Shown here: in pieces, positions 27,803 through 36,447 of the stretch | How the letters are laid out: every line of letters starts with the position of its first letter | Numbering within the stretch: position 1 is the first letter of the stretch | NCBI GenBank assembly: GCA_016213785.1 | Contig: JACQZQ010000019.1 | Location: 1-64,000, forward strand | Length of the DNA stretch: 64,000 nucleotides | From: Acidobacteriota bacterium | Lineage (GTDB): Bacteria > Acidobacteriota > Blastocatellia > Chloracidobacteriales > JADJPF01 | Direction: 5' to 3' | Made by a program: the position numbers and the translations under genes | The notes under the pieces: model-generated | The model's database searches: none | Told to the model about the DNA's origin: nothing | What the model saw: the letters and a program-made list of their open reading frames with translations, nothing else

Positions 27803-28702
27803 CTAATCTTTCTTTTTAACTCCATGCCCACCAAATTGATTACGCAAGGCTGCAATAACTTTAGCCGAGAATGAGTCTTGTTGGCGTGAACGGAAACGAA
27901 TCATTAAAGCTAGAGTTAAAGCTGGTGCAGGGACGTTTTTATCAATTGCTTCCATAACCGTCCAACGACCTTCACCGCTATCTTCTACATAACCACGAAT
28001 TTGAGTTAAATCTGGATCCTCAGAAAAAGCATTACCACATAGCTCAAGGAGCCAGGAACGGATAACACTACCATTCATCCAAAGATTAGCTAATTTTCCT
28101 AGGTCATAATCAAAGCCTGAGGCGCGTAAGATTTCAAAACCTTCACCATAAGCTTCCATCATCCCATATTCAATACCATTATGAATCATTTTAGAATAAT
28201 GGCCTGCTCCTAATGCTCCAACGTGCATATAGCCATTTTCAGGTGCTAGAGTCTTAAAAATAGGCTCTAGGTGCTCAAATGACTCTTTTTCAGCCCCAAT
28301 CATCATACAATAACCTAATTTTAACCCCCAAATACCACCGCTAGTTCCAACATCCATATAATGGATGCCATTTTGTTTTAAGTCTGCACCTCGGCTTAGA
28401 GTTTCTTTGTAATTTGAGTTACCACCATCAATAAGTATATCTCCTGCTGTTAAAAGAGGTTTTAGTGTAGCAATTGTGTTAGTTACTGGATTACCTGAAG
28501 GCACCATTATCCATATAGCACAAGGTCGATCTAATTTAGCTACCATATCTTCTAAAGATTCAGCCGCTATTGCCCCTTTTGCTACTGCTGCTTCTACGGC
28601 TGCTTTATTAAAATCAAATACTACTGTTTTATGCCCACCATTAAGTAAACGCTCTACCATATTGGCCCCCATTTTGCCTAGGCCGATAAATCCAATTTGC
28701 AT
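27803..28702 (-). CDS. gnd: 6-phosphogluconate dehydrogenase, short decarboxylating type
   Basis: 299 residues, the length of the short Gnd class (YqeC-like) rather than the ~470-residue form. It has the dinucleotide motif GFIGLGKMGANM at the N-terminus, the substrate segments DGGNSNYKET and MDVGTSGGIWG, the catalytic-lysine region GAGHYSKMIHNGIEYGMMEAYGEG, and a short helical C-terminal domain. It converts 6-phosphogluconate to ribulose 5-phosphate with reduction of NAD(P)+. AGGAGGA lies 4 bases before ATG 28702. The downstream subtilase-CBM48 gene follows after 3 bp, linking it in transcription to a possible glucan-related protease. Confidence 0.93.
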   Translation of the reverse strand: MQIGFIGLGKMGANMVERLLNGGHKTVVFDFNKAAVEAAVAKGAIAAESLEDMVAKLDRPCAIWIMVPSGNPVTNTIATLKPLLTAGDILIDGGNSNYKETLSRGADLKQNGIHYMDVGTSGGIWGLKLGYCMMIGAEKESFEHLEPIFKTLAPENGYMHVGALGAGHYSKMIHNGIEYGMMEAYGEGFEILRASGFDYDLGKLANLWMNGSVIRSWLLELCGNAFSEDPDLTQIRGYVEDSGEGRWTVMEAIDKNVPAPALTLALMIRFRSRQQDSFSAKVIAALRNQFGGHGVKKKD

Positions 28703-28719
28703 AGTTCCTCCTGTAAGTT

Positions 28720-28737
28720 ATTGAGTTGATTGAGTTT
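28720..28737. repeat. Short 9-bp tandem pair upstream of gnd
   Basis: Two 9-mers, ATTGAGTTG (28720-28728) and ATTGAGTTT (28729-28737), differ by one base and lie directly upstream of the gnd ribosome binding site. On its own this could be chance; it is listed because three other genes have longer arrays at the same place. Confidence 0.45.
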
Positions 28738-29026
28738 TTTACTAAGAGACTAACTTTGACATTAAAATTACTAGAATACGAAAACTTCTGTAGATGACGC
28801 ATAACAATATCAGAAAATTCCATTTAGGCGAAGAAAATTAACCATAAATTTTGCAGTATTTTTCTTTTTTTAGATAAAATAAAACTTATTAATGTTTTGT
28901 TATTGTTTTTAATGAAATATACGTAATGAGAGTAAATTAATAGACACGCTTTTTTATACTTCTTCTTTTGCTTGTTTAACTAAATATGAGATAATCAGAT
29001 ACAAAAATTAAAAATTAAGGATTTTT
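28738..29026. other. Divergent intergenic region with a possible promoter
   Basis: AT-rich spacer with no gene. TTGCTT (28968-28973) and GATAAT (28990-28995), 16 bp apart, could form a plus-strand promoter about 30 bases before ATG 29027. Nothing else stands out. Confidence 0.35.
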
Positions 29027-29287
29027 ATGCATCAAGAAAATAAACCCTCGGCCCAGTTGCCAGATATGATCTGCATAAAATGTAAAAACTATGACACAGT
29101 TTGGTTTAACTGTATCTTGTTAGGCTTTGATGGTATTAGAGAAAGTCCTAATATGAGATGTAATGTCCAAATTGAAGTTGATGGTGAAAAACGTTTTGCT
29201 TTTGAAAAACGTAGCACACAAGAGCTAAAAGCCGATATTGCCCTAGCAGATATTTTAAGAGGCGATGATCCTATTAATCTTGAATAA
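29027..29287 (+). CDS. Small cysteine-containing protein of unknown function
   Basis: 86 residues, no signal peptide. It contains CIKC (residues ~16-19) and two further cysteines (FNC, MRCNV), a plausible zinc-binding set. The C-terminal half is charged and helical (TQELKADIALADILRGDD). AAGGA lies 5 bases before the ATG. It ends 27 bp before the Pro-rich/HEAT gene on the same strand, so the two are probably co-transcribed. Family not recognised. Confidence 0.65.
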   Translation: MHQENKPSAQLPDMICIKCKNYDTVWFNCILLGFDGIRESPNMRCNVQIEVDGEKRFAFEKRSTQELKADIALADILRGDDPINLE

Positions 29288-29314
29288 TTTACGGGCTTGT
29301 AAAAATGGGAAATT

Positions 29315-31909
29315 ATGAGCCAACACTTGTCTGAAGCAGAATTAACATATATTAAACGAAGTTTTATCAGCTACTTAGAAGGTTCAACGCCATTATCTCT
29401 TGTTCAAGAACCTCTTGACTTGATGCTGCGTGTTGAAGCTCCTATCTACTTTACTCCAAAAGATGTAGCTGAAACTGTGGCTTCCTGGGCTTTACTTAAG
29501 TCACATGCAGAAGGCTATTATATTCACGACTATTATATTAATAGTATTGAATTAATAGCAGCAGCAGATCATAGTAGAATTTTAACTGCTTTTGACCCAA
29601 CCCGCTTTTATATGCCTTATTTTGAAGGATTAGTTCGTAGTTGTCCTAAAGAAGAAAAAGAGGCTTTTAAGCAAAAACTTAAATTCTTAAAAGAAAGACT
29701 AGCAAGTGAATGGGGATATCAATTTCGTCGTATAGAGCAAAATCAAGTACAAAACTATATTGCTGAACCTACCCCTCAACCAATTCCTTTAGAACCCCCT
29801 AAAATGCCTCCTACTACTCCTCCAATGCCTTCTCATAATTATCCTGCTCTTACTACTTCTGAAATACCAGTAATGCCTTCTAAAATGCCCCCTAAGTCGC
29901 CTGCTAATGCTTATCCTAGTCAGCCTCAAAGCCCATTAACAAGCTATCCAGGACTTAGTAATCCACCTAGCAACTATCCTACTAATCCAACAGCAAGTTA
30001 TCCAGGCATTAGCCGTCCACCTAACAGCTATCCAAATCAACTTAGCCCATCATCAAGCTATCCAGGGCTTAGTAGTCCACCTAGTAGTTATCCAACTAGC
30101 CCAGAACATTCAACTACTTATCCTCCTCAATCCCATCAACCCTCACAAATGCCTAGGCCATCACAACCACTTCAACCTCCTCAATTATCACAGTCATCTC
30201 AACCCCCACAAATGTCTAGGCCATCACAGCCACTTCAACCTCCTCAATTATCACAGTCATCTCAACCCCCACAAATGCCGCAACCATCTCCTTTAACTAG
30301 TATGTCAAGCTATCCTATTGCAGCCCCTCCACCAAGCTATCCTATTGCAGCCCCTCCACCAGATAGCTATCAAAGTCCATTAATAAATAAATACCCACAA
30401 CCTAACTCTTTAGCTGATCTTAGCTCTAGTGCTAGTTTTGGTGTTAATCCTGTGGCTAATTCTCTAAATAATTCTCTAAGTAATTCTCTAAGTAACTCTC
30501 TGAGTAACTCTCTAAGTAATTCTCTAAGTAATTCTCTAAGCCCTATTAGTCCTAATCCTAATGCTTACTCTCAGGGCAGCTATCCAGATAATAGCAGAAA
30601 AGGAACAAATAATTACTCTAACCCAATAGGAACCAATAAATTAGCAGGTTATGAGTCTATTTTTGATTTAGTTGATAAAGATAGCTTTGTTACTAGCAAA
30701 CCTGTTGAAGAGGTTTTTAATAAAGAAGTAACACCAGAAGCTATTACAGCCATAGTTAATCAATTACGTAGATCTGCATTAAAACTTACACTTCAAGAGC
30801 AAAATAGCTATTTAACAGAGTTACAAAGGATGTTTAGCGAATTAATGCAGAAAAGAGCTTATTTAGTCCCTTATTTAGAGGCTTTAATAGACATTTCTAT
30901 TATATGTTTTAATGCAGAACAAGGGGTTTTTGGCGCTCAACTACTTTATTTAGTTGAACAAATTTATTATCAACCTGGTTTTGATGAATATACCCGTCAC
31001 GGCCTTCGTCGCTTTAGAGCCGCAACAGTACTAAATGAAACCTATATGCGGTCAATGGCAGGTAATACAGAACAAATATCAGCATTAAGAATTTATCTTG
31101 CTCATTTTGATGAGCTTGCACCTGATGTACTTCTTTCTTACTTAAGTTATGAAACTGATAGACAAAAACAAAGGTTTTGGATGCTTCTTATTGAAGTACA
31201 TAAAGAAACGGCTATTCCACAAATTATTAAGTATCTTTCTCAGTTAGATGCTACTAGTGAAACTTGGGCTTTAATAAGAAATTTAATTTCACTAGTTGGG
31301 CGTGTTCCTCCACAAGAAAGAAATGCTCAACGCCAAGCTATTAATATTTTAGGAAATTACTTAAAATCACCATTTATTCAACTACGTTATGCTACTGTAA
31401 CAGCTTTGGAGACTTTAATTAGCGATGAGGCTCTACCCTATATAGTAGCTGCTTTTGATGAAAAACTTTACTCAGATAGTGAGCTAGAAGATAAAGAAAG
31501 ATTAACAGCTTACTTAAAAACGCTTATCTCTTTAATTGGTAGATTTAATTCTGAGAGATCTCTTAAAGTCCTAGTAGATATTGCATTAGGCAAATATATT
31601 AATTTTGTTAATACAAAAGCCATTAATCAGCTACAACTACAAGCAATGCAGCTTTTAGCTAGTAAACATCAACTACTTTCTGCAAATTTGGTAGCTCCTA
31701 TTATAGAAAAAATACGATTAATTACTAATCCATGGAAAAAACTAATGTCTCGATTCTTAGGTGATGATGATATGGAACTCTTAGCAATGATAGAAATTGT
31801 TGGAGTAATTAACACTCAAGAAGTAAAAGACTTATTAGAAGAAGTAAAAGGTCAATATGCTAATCAAGCACCAGGTAGACGAGCTAGCGAACTCCTAGCA
31901 AGGCTCTAA
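29315..31909 (+). CDS. Pro/Ser-rich linker protein with C-terminal HEAT-like repeats
   Basis: 864 residues in three parts. Residues 1-~150 form a compact, acidic/aromatic domain of unknown type (LSEAELTYIKRSFISYLEGS). Residues ~155-435 are a disordered Pro/Ser/Tyr/Gln/Asn-rich region built from tandem repeats (SYPGLS.PPS blocks, a duplicated 21-residue block, a duplicated 9-residue block, and seven NSLS-type tetrapeptides). Residues ~450-864 are alpha-helical with HEAT-like units (IQLRYATVTALETLISDEALPYIVAAF, ERSLKVLVDIALGKY). There is no signal peptide or TM segment. It may be a cytoplasmic scaffold; this is inference. A strong terminator follows. Confidence 0.75.
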   Translation: MSQHLSEAELTYIKRSFISYLEGSTPLSLVQEPLDLMLRVEAPIYFTPKDVAETVASWALLKSHAEGYYIHDYYINSIELIAAADHSRILTAFDPTRFYMPYFEGLVRSCPKEEKEAFKQKLKFLKERLASEWGYQFRRIEQNQVQNYIAEPTPQPIPLEPPKMPPTTPPMPSHNYPALTTSEIPVMPSKMPPKSPANAYPSQPQSPLTSYPGLSNPPSNYPTNPTASYPGISRPPNSYPNQLSPSSSYPGLSSPPSSYPTSPEHSTTYPPQSHQPSQMPRPSQPLQPPQLSQSSQPPQMSRPSQPLQPPQLSQSSQPPQMPQPSPLTSMSSYPIAAPPPSYPIAAPPPDSYQSPLINKYPQPNSLADLSSSASFGVNPVANSLNNSLSNSLSNSLSNSLSNSLSNSLSPISPNPNAYSQGSYPDNSRKGTNNYSNPIGTNKLAGYESIFDLVDKDSFVTSKPVEEVFNKEVTPEAITAIVNQLRRSALKLTLQEQNSYLTELQRMFSELMQKRAYLVPYLEALIDISIICFNAEQGVFGAQLLYLVEQIYYQPGFDEYTRHGLRRFRAATVLNETYMRSMAGNTEQISALRIYLAHFDELAPDVLLSYLSYETDRQKQRFWMLLIEVHKETAIPQIIKYLSQLDATSETWALIRNLISLVGRVPPQERNAQRQAINILGNYLKSPFIQLRYATVTALETLISDEALPYIVAAFDEKLYSDSELEDKERLTAYLKTLISLIGRFNSERSLKVLVDIALGKYINFVNTKAINQLQLQAMQLLASKHQLLSANLVAPIIEKIRLITNPWKKLMSRFLGDDDMELLAMIEIVGVINTQEVKDLLEEVKGQYANQAPGRRASELLARL
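30155..30280. repeat. 63-bp tandem duplication in coding sequence
   Basis: Two near-identical 63-bp units (30155-30217 and 30218-30280) each encode a 21-residue Pro/Gln/Ser block beginning RPSQPLQPPQLSQSSQPPQM. The reading frame is kept, so copy number can change without disrupting the protein. Confidence 0.88.
30308..30361. repeat. 27-bp tandem duplication in coding sequence
   Basis: Two in-frame 27-bp copies (30308-30334 and 30335-30361) encode SYPIAAPPP twice within the disordered linker. Confidence 0.88.
30458..30541. repeat. Seven 12-bp tandem repeats in coding sequence
   Basis: Seven units of AATTCTCTAAGT and close variants encode NSLN(NSLS)6. The unit is a multiple of three, so slippage would lengthen or shorten the linker in frame. 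Confidence 0.9.
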
Positions 31910-31935
31910 TAGACAATCAGATAACTAGTCTTATT

Positions 31936-31987
31936 GCAAAATGCTAAAGGCTCGTAATTAACTAAATACGAGCCTTTAGCATTTTGC
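31936..31987. terminator. Strong intrinsic terminator-like inverted repeat
   Basis: A perfect 21-bp stem (31936-31956 with 31967-31987) with a 10-base loop lies 27 bp after the HEAT protein stop. The stem base is AAAA/TTTT, giving a short U-tract at the end of the stem. Confidence 0.8.
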
Positions 31988-32110
31988 TATTAAAAGGAAA
32001 TTTTGTTAAAAACTTTGTTAAAAAGTAAAGCTTATTAAAATATAAATACTATTGAAAAGTTAGAAAGTAGGTCTTGACCTAAATTTAACCTCAGTGTAGG
32101 GTAGACAGCT

Positions 32111-33358
32111 ATGGAAAATTTAGTAATTACAAATATTGGTCAACTAATTACATTGGCTTCTTTACCGCTACCTCGTTCAGGTGATGACTTAAGTGAATTA
32201 TCTATTATAGAAAATGCTGCTTTAGTTTGTCGCTCAGGTATAATTGATTGGGTAGGAAAACTTGATGACTTACCTAGCATGGATAACTATAAAGCTATAG
32301 ATGCTAAAAATTCAGTAGTTACTCCAGGGCTTGTTGATGCTCATACTCATCCAGTTTTTGCAGGCACCAGAGAACAAGAATATGAATTAAAAATATTAGG
32401 TAAAACTTATCAAGAAATTGCTGCTTTAGGTGGTGGAATTCGCTCCACAGTTAGACGTACACGCGCTACTAGTGAAGAGGATTTGTTAAAAGAATCTCGT
32501 AATCATATAGATTTATTAGCCTCGCATGGTACAACTACTATAGAAGCAAAAAGTGGTTATGGACTCTCTTTAGTTGATGAAATAAAGAGTTTACAGGTTA
32601 TTAAAAAGCTTAACCAAGAAAATAAACTAGAATTAATTCCTACATTTTTAGGAGCACATGAAATTCCTGATGAATATAGAAATAGCCGTGATGAATATAT
32701 AAATTTACTTATAGAAGAAATGATACCTGCTGTAGCGAAAGAAAATCTTGCCAAATATTGTGATATTTTCTGTGAAAGCCATGTATTTTCTATAGATGAA
32801 TCTAGAAGGATTTTAACTACTGCAAAAAACTATGGGTTAAATTTACGCTTGCATGCAGATCAATTAAAGTTATCAGGTGGTGCAAGGCTTGCAGCAGAGC
32901 TAAAGGCTACTACAGCAGACCATTTAGAACATATTGATATGGAAGGGATTATGGCATTAAAAGAAGCTAATGTTATGCCTGTTTTACTTCCAGGCTCAGT
33001 TTTTCACTTAGGCTTAAAACAATATCCACCAGCCAGAACAATGATCCAAGCTGGGCTGCCAATTGTACTTGCAACAGATTTTAATCCAGGTAGTTCTCCT
33101 ACGCCTAGTTTGCCAATGGTAATGAGTTTAGCTTGTACTCAAATGCGTATGACTCCAGCAGAAGCATTAACAGCTTGTACAATTAATGCTGCATATAGCC
33201 TTGGTCTTAGTGAAAAAATAGGCTCTATAGAAATAGGAAAACAAGCAGATCTAGTAATATTTAACTGTCCAGACTATCGGCAAATTCCATATTTTTTTGG
33301 AACAAACCTTGTTAATACAGTAATTAAGCAAGGAATGATAACTTTTCAAAAAAGTTAA
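32111..33358 (+). CDS. hutI: Imidazolonepropionase
   Basis: 415 residues, normal for HutI. Amidohydrolase metal motif DAHTHPVFAGTRE near residues 77-89, followed by the HutI-typical AALGGGIRSTVRRTR, GYGLSLVDEIKSL, LGAHEIPDEYR, LRLHADQLKLSGGA, ATTADHLEHID and LATDFNPGSSPT. It hydrolyses 4-imidazolone-5-propanoate to N-formimino-L-glutamate, step three of histidine degradation. The bifunctional FtcD gene 83 bp downstream handles the formimino product. hutH and hutU are not in the window. Confidence 0.95.
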   Translation: MENLVITNIGQLITLASLPLPRSGDDLSELSIIENAALVCRSGIIDWVGKLDDLPSMDNYKAIDAKNSVVTPGLVDAHTHPVFAGTREQEYELKILGKTYQEIAALGGGIRSTVRRTRATSEEDLLKESRNHIDLLASHGTTTIEAKSGYGLSLVDEIKSLQVIKKLNQENKLELIPTFLGAHEIPDEYRNSRDEYINLLIEEMIPAVAKENLAKYCDIFCESHVFSIDESRRILTTAKNYGLNLRLHADQLKLSGGARLAAELKATTADHLEHIDMEGIMALKEANVMPVLLPGSVFHLGLKQYPPARTMIQAGLPIVLATDFNPGSSPTPSLPMVMSLACTQMRMTPAEALTACTINAAYSLGLSEKIGSIEIGKQADLVIFNCPDYRQIPYFFGTNLVNTVIKQGMITFQKS

Positions 33359-33441
33359 ACTATATTTTAAAAAGTAAACTATTCTTAGCCCTTTAAGGGC
33401 TTTTGATAATAACCCAGCTAGTACTGGGAGTAGGAGGATTA

Positions 33442-35013
33442 ATGGAAAAGATTGTAGAGTGTATCCCAAATTTTAGCGAAGGTCGTCGAGTAGAAGTAGT
33501 TGATGCAATTGTAGAGGCTATTAAATCTGTCCCAGGAGTTGTTTTACTAGACCGTGAAATGGATGGGAGCCACAATCGTTGTGTTATAACTTTTGTTGGT
33601 GAGCCAGATGCTTGTGTTGAAGCGGCTGTAAGAGGTGCAGGTAAAGCCGCTGAGTTAATAGACCTTAATACTCACCAAGGAGAACATCCTCGTTTAGGAG
33701 CAACCGATGTTATACCCTTTGTTCCTATCTCTAAAGTAACAATGGAGGATTGTGTAAGACTTGCTCGTGAAACAGGCCGACGTATTGCTACTGAACATAA
33801 AATTCCTGTATATCTTTATGAATCAGCCGCTACTAGACCAGATAGAGTTAATTTAGCTGATATACGTAAGGGGGAGTTTGAGCTTTTAAAGAAAGAAATA
33901 GAAACTAACCTAAATCGTAAACCTGATTTTGGAGAGGCTCAAGTACATCCTAAAGCAGGAGCAACCGTAGTTGGAGCAAGGCCCCCACTAATTGCTTATA
34001 ATGTGAATTTAGCAACTAGTGATGTTAGTATAGCCAAAAAAATTGCTAAGGTTGTACGCTTTGGAGGTGGCGGGCTGCGTTATGTTAAGGCTTTAGGTTT
34101 TGAATTAAAAGATCGCTCAATTGTTCAAGTTTCTATGAATATGGTTAATTTTGAGGGTACACCACTATTTCGTGCTTTTGAAATGGTTAAACGAGAAGCA
34201 GAACGCTATGGGGTTGGGGTTTTAGGTAGTGAAATTGTTGGCCTAGTTCCTCAAGCAGCCTTAAATGCATGCTCAGATTTTTACTTACAATTAGAAAATT
34301 TTAGTGAAGAACAAATTTTAGAAAACCGTTTACAATCTGCTCTAAATGAAGAAGATAGAAAAGCTTCTGGTAAATCAGAGCAAGACCTTGGGCTAGCAAA
34401 CTCTATAGGCTCATTTCCTGATTTAGTTGCTGCTGGGACTGCTGCTCCTGGAGGAGGAAGTGTTGCTGCTTATTGTGGAATGATGGCTGCGGCTTTAGGC
34501 CAAATGATGGGTAATCTTACTGTTGGTAAACAAAAATTTGCTGCGGTAGAATGGCAGGTAAAAGATATACTTTTACAACTTGACGAACTAAGAATAATAC
34601 TTAAACAAACTATTGAAGATGATGCAGAAAGCTTTAATGGGGTTTTACTGGCAATGAAATTGCCTAAAAACACAGAAGCAGAAAAACTAGCTAGAGAAAA
34701 TGCTATACAAGAGGCTACTAAACATGCTGTTACAGTTCCTCTGCGAACAGTAGAAAAATCCTTTGCTGTAATAGAACTATTAGACGACCTAGCCGAAATA
34801 GGTAACCCTAATGTTTTAACAGATGTAGCTGTTGCAGCACAACTTTCGCTAGTAGCAATACGCAGTGCCTATTATAATGTTTTAATTAATTTATCCTCTA
34901 TTACTGATCAAGATTTTGTTAAAGAGAGTCAGATAAAAGTGGAAAACTTGTTAGAACGTGCTCAAGAAATTGCTGCTAAACTAGAACAATCTCTAAGAAA
35001 AAGTTTAGGCTAA
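33442..35013 (+). CDS. ftcD: Bifunctional glutamate formimidoyltransferase / formimidoyl-THF cyclodeaminase
   Basis: 523 residues. The N-terminal ~300 residues are the formiminotransferase (VECIPNFSEGRR, DREMDGSHNRCVITFVGEP, HQGEHPRLGATDVIPFVP, ARPPLIAYNVNL). A linker leads to the cyclodeaminase domain (~325-520: LVAAGTAAPGGGSVAAYCGMMAAALGQMMGNLT, NPNVLTDVAVAAQL). The layout is that of the fused FTCD enzyme known from animals and some bacteria. It moves the formimino group from formiminoglutamate to tetrahydrofolate and releases ammonia, giving methenyl-THF. The start was placed at ATG 33442, where AGGAGG precedes by 4 bases; a 13-residue longer frame lacks such a site. Confidence 0.95.
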   Translation: MEKIVECIPNFSEGRRVEVVDAIVEAIKSVPGVVLLDREMDGSHNRCVITFVGEPDACVEAAVRGAGKAAELIDLNTHQGEHPRLGATDVIPFVPISKVTMEDCVRLARETGRRIATEHKIPVYLYESAATRPDRVNLADIRKGEFELLKKEIETNLNRKPDFGEAQVHPKAGATVVGARPPLIAYNVNLATSDVSIAKKIAKVVRFGGGGLRYVKALGFELKDRSIVQVSMNMVNFEGTPLFRAFEMVKREAERYGVGVLGSEIVGLVPQAALNACSDFYLQLENFSEEQILENRLQSALNEEDRKASGKSEQDLGLANSIGSFPDLVAAGTAAPGGGSVAAYCGMMAAALGQMMGNLTVGKQKFAAVEWQVKDILLQLDELRIILKQTIEDDAESFNGVLLAMKLPKNTEAEKLARENAIQEATKHAVTVPLRTVEKSFAVIELLDDLAEIGNPNVLTDVAVAAQLSLVAIRSAYYNVLINLSSITDQDFVKESQIKVENLLERAQEIAAKLEQSLRKSLG

Positions 35014-35054
35014 CGAATCTATTTATCTATTATTCTCAAAGGACAACTGATAAC

Positions 35055-35075
35055 AATCTAGTTAAAAACTAGATT
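35055..35075. promoter_or_regulatory. Perfect 9-bp dyad between ftcD and the crotonase gene
   Basis: AATCTAGTT (35055-35063) and its complement (35067-35075) are separated by AAA. There is no U-run after it, and it lies 21 bases before the next start codon, so it could be a weak terminator, an operator or an mRNA stem. Confidence 0.35.
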
Positions 35076-35095
35076 AAATTAAAGCGGAGTGTGGC

Positions 35096-35902
35096 ATGTC
35101 GGATTACATAGAGTCTGACTTTGGGCAATCGACTTATGAAACTGTTCAAGTTATAGTTGCAGATCGGGTTGCTTATATAATACTTAATAAACCTCCTTTG
35201 AATATTTTTACTATAGGGATGATGAAAGAGATTAATGATGCTATTAATCGCTTAATGAAAATGCCTTATATATGTTCAATTGTTTTTGCTGCTAATCCTG
35301 CATCTAAAGCTTTTTCAGCAGGGGTTTCTATTGAGGATCACCGACAAGCCACTGTCTATCAAATGATAGAAAATTTCCATAATATTTTTAGACTCTTGCA
35401 CTCCTATTCTAAACCAACAATTGCCGTAGTTAATGGGCCAGCCCTTGGCGGAGGGTGTGAACTAGTTGCTTTTTGTGATGTAGTTATTGCATCAGAAAAA
35501 GCTAAGTTTGGTCAACCAGAAATTCGTTTAGGTGTATTTCCTCCAATGGCTTCTGTAATTTTACCAAGAGTAATTGGAATTAAACGTGCTACAGAGATGA
35601 TTTTAACTGGAGAATCTATTGATGCTCTTGATGCCCAAACTATGGGACTTGTTAATTTTGTTGTTTCAGAAGAACAGCTTGAAGAACGCACTCTAGAAGT
35701 TATATCTTGTTTTCGTGAAAGTAGTGCTTCGGTTTTAGAAGTAACTAGAAAAGCTATTTTTACTAGTTTTTATCCTGATTTTGAAGAAATACTTGCTAAG
35801 GTAGAAGAACAATATCTATTACAACTTATGAGCTTAAAAGACCCACATGAAGGATTAAAAGCTTTTATGGAAAAACGTAAACCTGTTTGGAAGCATAAAT
35901 AA
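35096..35902 (+). CDS. Enoyl-CoA hydratase/isomerase (crotonase) family protein
   Basis: 268 residues. Crotonase fold: oxyanion-hole segments AFSAGVSIEDH and GPALGGGCELVAFCDV, and both glutamate positions used by hydratases (FGQPEIRLG and the downstream ATEM). The stretch LGVFPPMASVILPRVIG resembles the dienoyl-CoA hydratase subgroup more than classic FadB-type hydratases. It probably hydrates or isomerises a CoA-linked enoyl substrate, which cannot be named from sequence. GGAG lies before the ATG. No other fatty-acid or aromatic-degradation gene is nearby. Confidence 0.85.
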   Translation: MSDYIESDFGQSTYETVQVIVADRVAYIILNKPPLNIFTIGMMKEINDAINRLMKMPYICSIVFAANPASKAFSAGVSIEDHRQATVYQMIENFHNIFRLLHSYSKPTIAVVNGPALGGGCELVAFCDVVIASEKAKFGQPEIRLGVFPPMASVILPRVIGIKRATEMILTGESIDALDAQTMGLVNFVVSEEQLEERTLEVISCFRESSASVLEVTRKAIFTSFYPDFEEILAKVEEQYLLQLMSLKDPHEGLKAFMEKRKPVWKHK

Positions 35903-35921
35903 AAAAATAGAGGCTATTTTT
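35903..35921 (+). terminator. AT-rich hairpin after the crotonase gene
   Basis: AAAAATAG (35903-35910) pairs with CTATTTTT (35914-35921) around a 3-base loop immediately after the stop codon. The stem is weak but has a T-rich 3' arm. Confidence 0.45.
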
Positions 35922-36057
35922 AGTTGCAAGCTAATGGTTTTAATAATGATTAGATAGACTTGCTAGAAGATATTCTAGTATGTTATTAAAGTTTTAATCA
36001 TAAAGTTAATTTCATAAAAATGTTTTTATTTTGTTTTAGGAAAGATAGGATTGCTTT

Positions 36058-36327
36058 ATGTCTGAAGTACAAAAAATAATCCAAAATATTGCTTTACCTA
36101 TACATCTATCAGATGATGTTTTTTTGCTTTTAGGTAAAAAGAGACGTATACCAGATTTTGACTTAATGTTGCGACACCTGCCTGAAGAACTGCGAAAACA
36201 TCTTGATCCAAATGCTACAGCCTCTAGCGGTGGAATAGGTACTTATCTTCTTCCTTTAATAGAAGGAAGATTAAAAATAAGAGTAGAAGGACAGGAGATT
36301 GTTGAAATAACAGAAGTCGAGTATTAA
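36058..36327 (+). CDS. Small conserved-looking protein, paralogue of 25971-26258
   Basis: 89 residues, cytoplasmic, no known domain. It shares the core LPIxL...F...G.K.R..DF.LM...LPEELR...D and the C-terminal LPL..G......G..IVEI with the 95-residue protein 10 kb upstream. An AGGA-type site precedes ATG 36058. It lies 120 bp before pyrR on the same strand, but a probable promoter separates them. Function unknown. Confidence 0.7.
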   Translation: MSEVQKIIQNIALPIHLSDDVFLLLGKKRRIPDFDLMLRHLPEELRKHLDPNATASSGGIGTYLLPLIEGRLKIRVEGQEIVEITEVEY

Positions 36328-36361
36328 TACCTACAAAACCCTTTAGACTCTTCTTCTTACC

Positions 36362-36413
36362 TTGCTATATGTTATTTTTTTATGTTATAAAAACGCTTTT
36401 GTTAATAAGCGTT
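36362..36413 (+). promoter_or_regulatory. Probable pyr operon promoter with overlapping dyad
   Basis: TTGCTA (36362-36367) and TATAAA (36386-36391), 18 bp apart, precede pyrR. Immediately after the -10 lies the dyad AACGCTT-N8-AAGCGTT (36392-36413), at the expected start site, where it could be an operator or leader hairpin. I found no PyrR-binding stem-loop of the Bacillus type. Confidence 0.4.
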
Positions 36414-36447
36414 AAAAGCCTTCCTATAGTAATTTGGAGATAGATAG

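Noticed and set aside
30458..30541. CRISPR-like or regulatory repeat
   Set aside because: The 12-bp units are contiguous and in frame within a long coding sequence.
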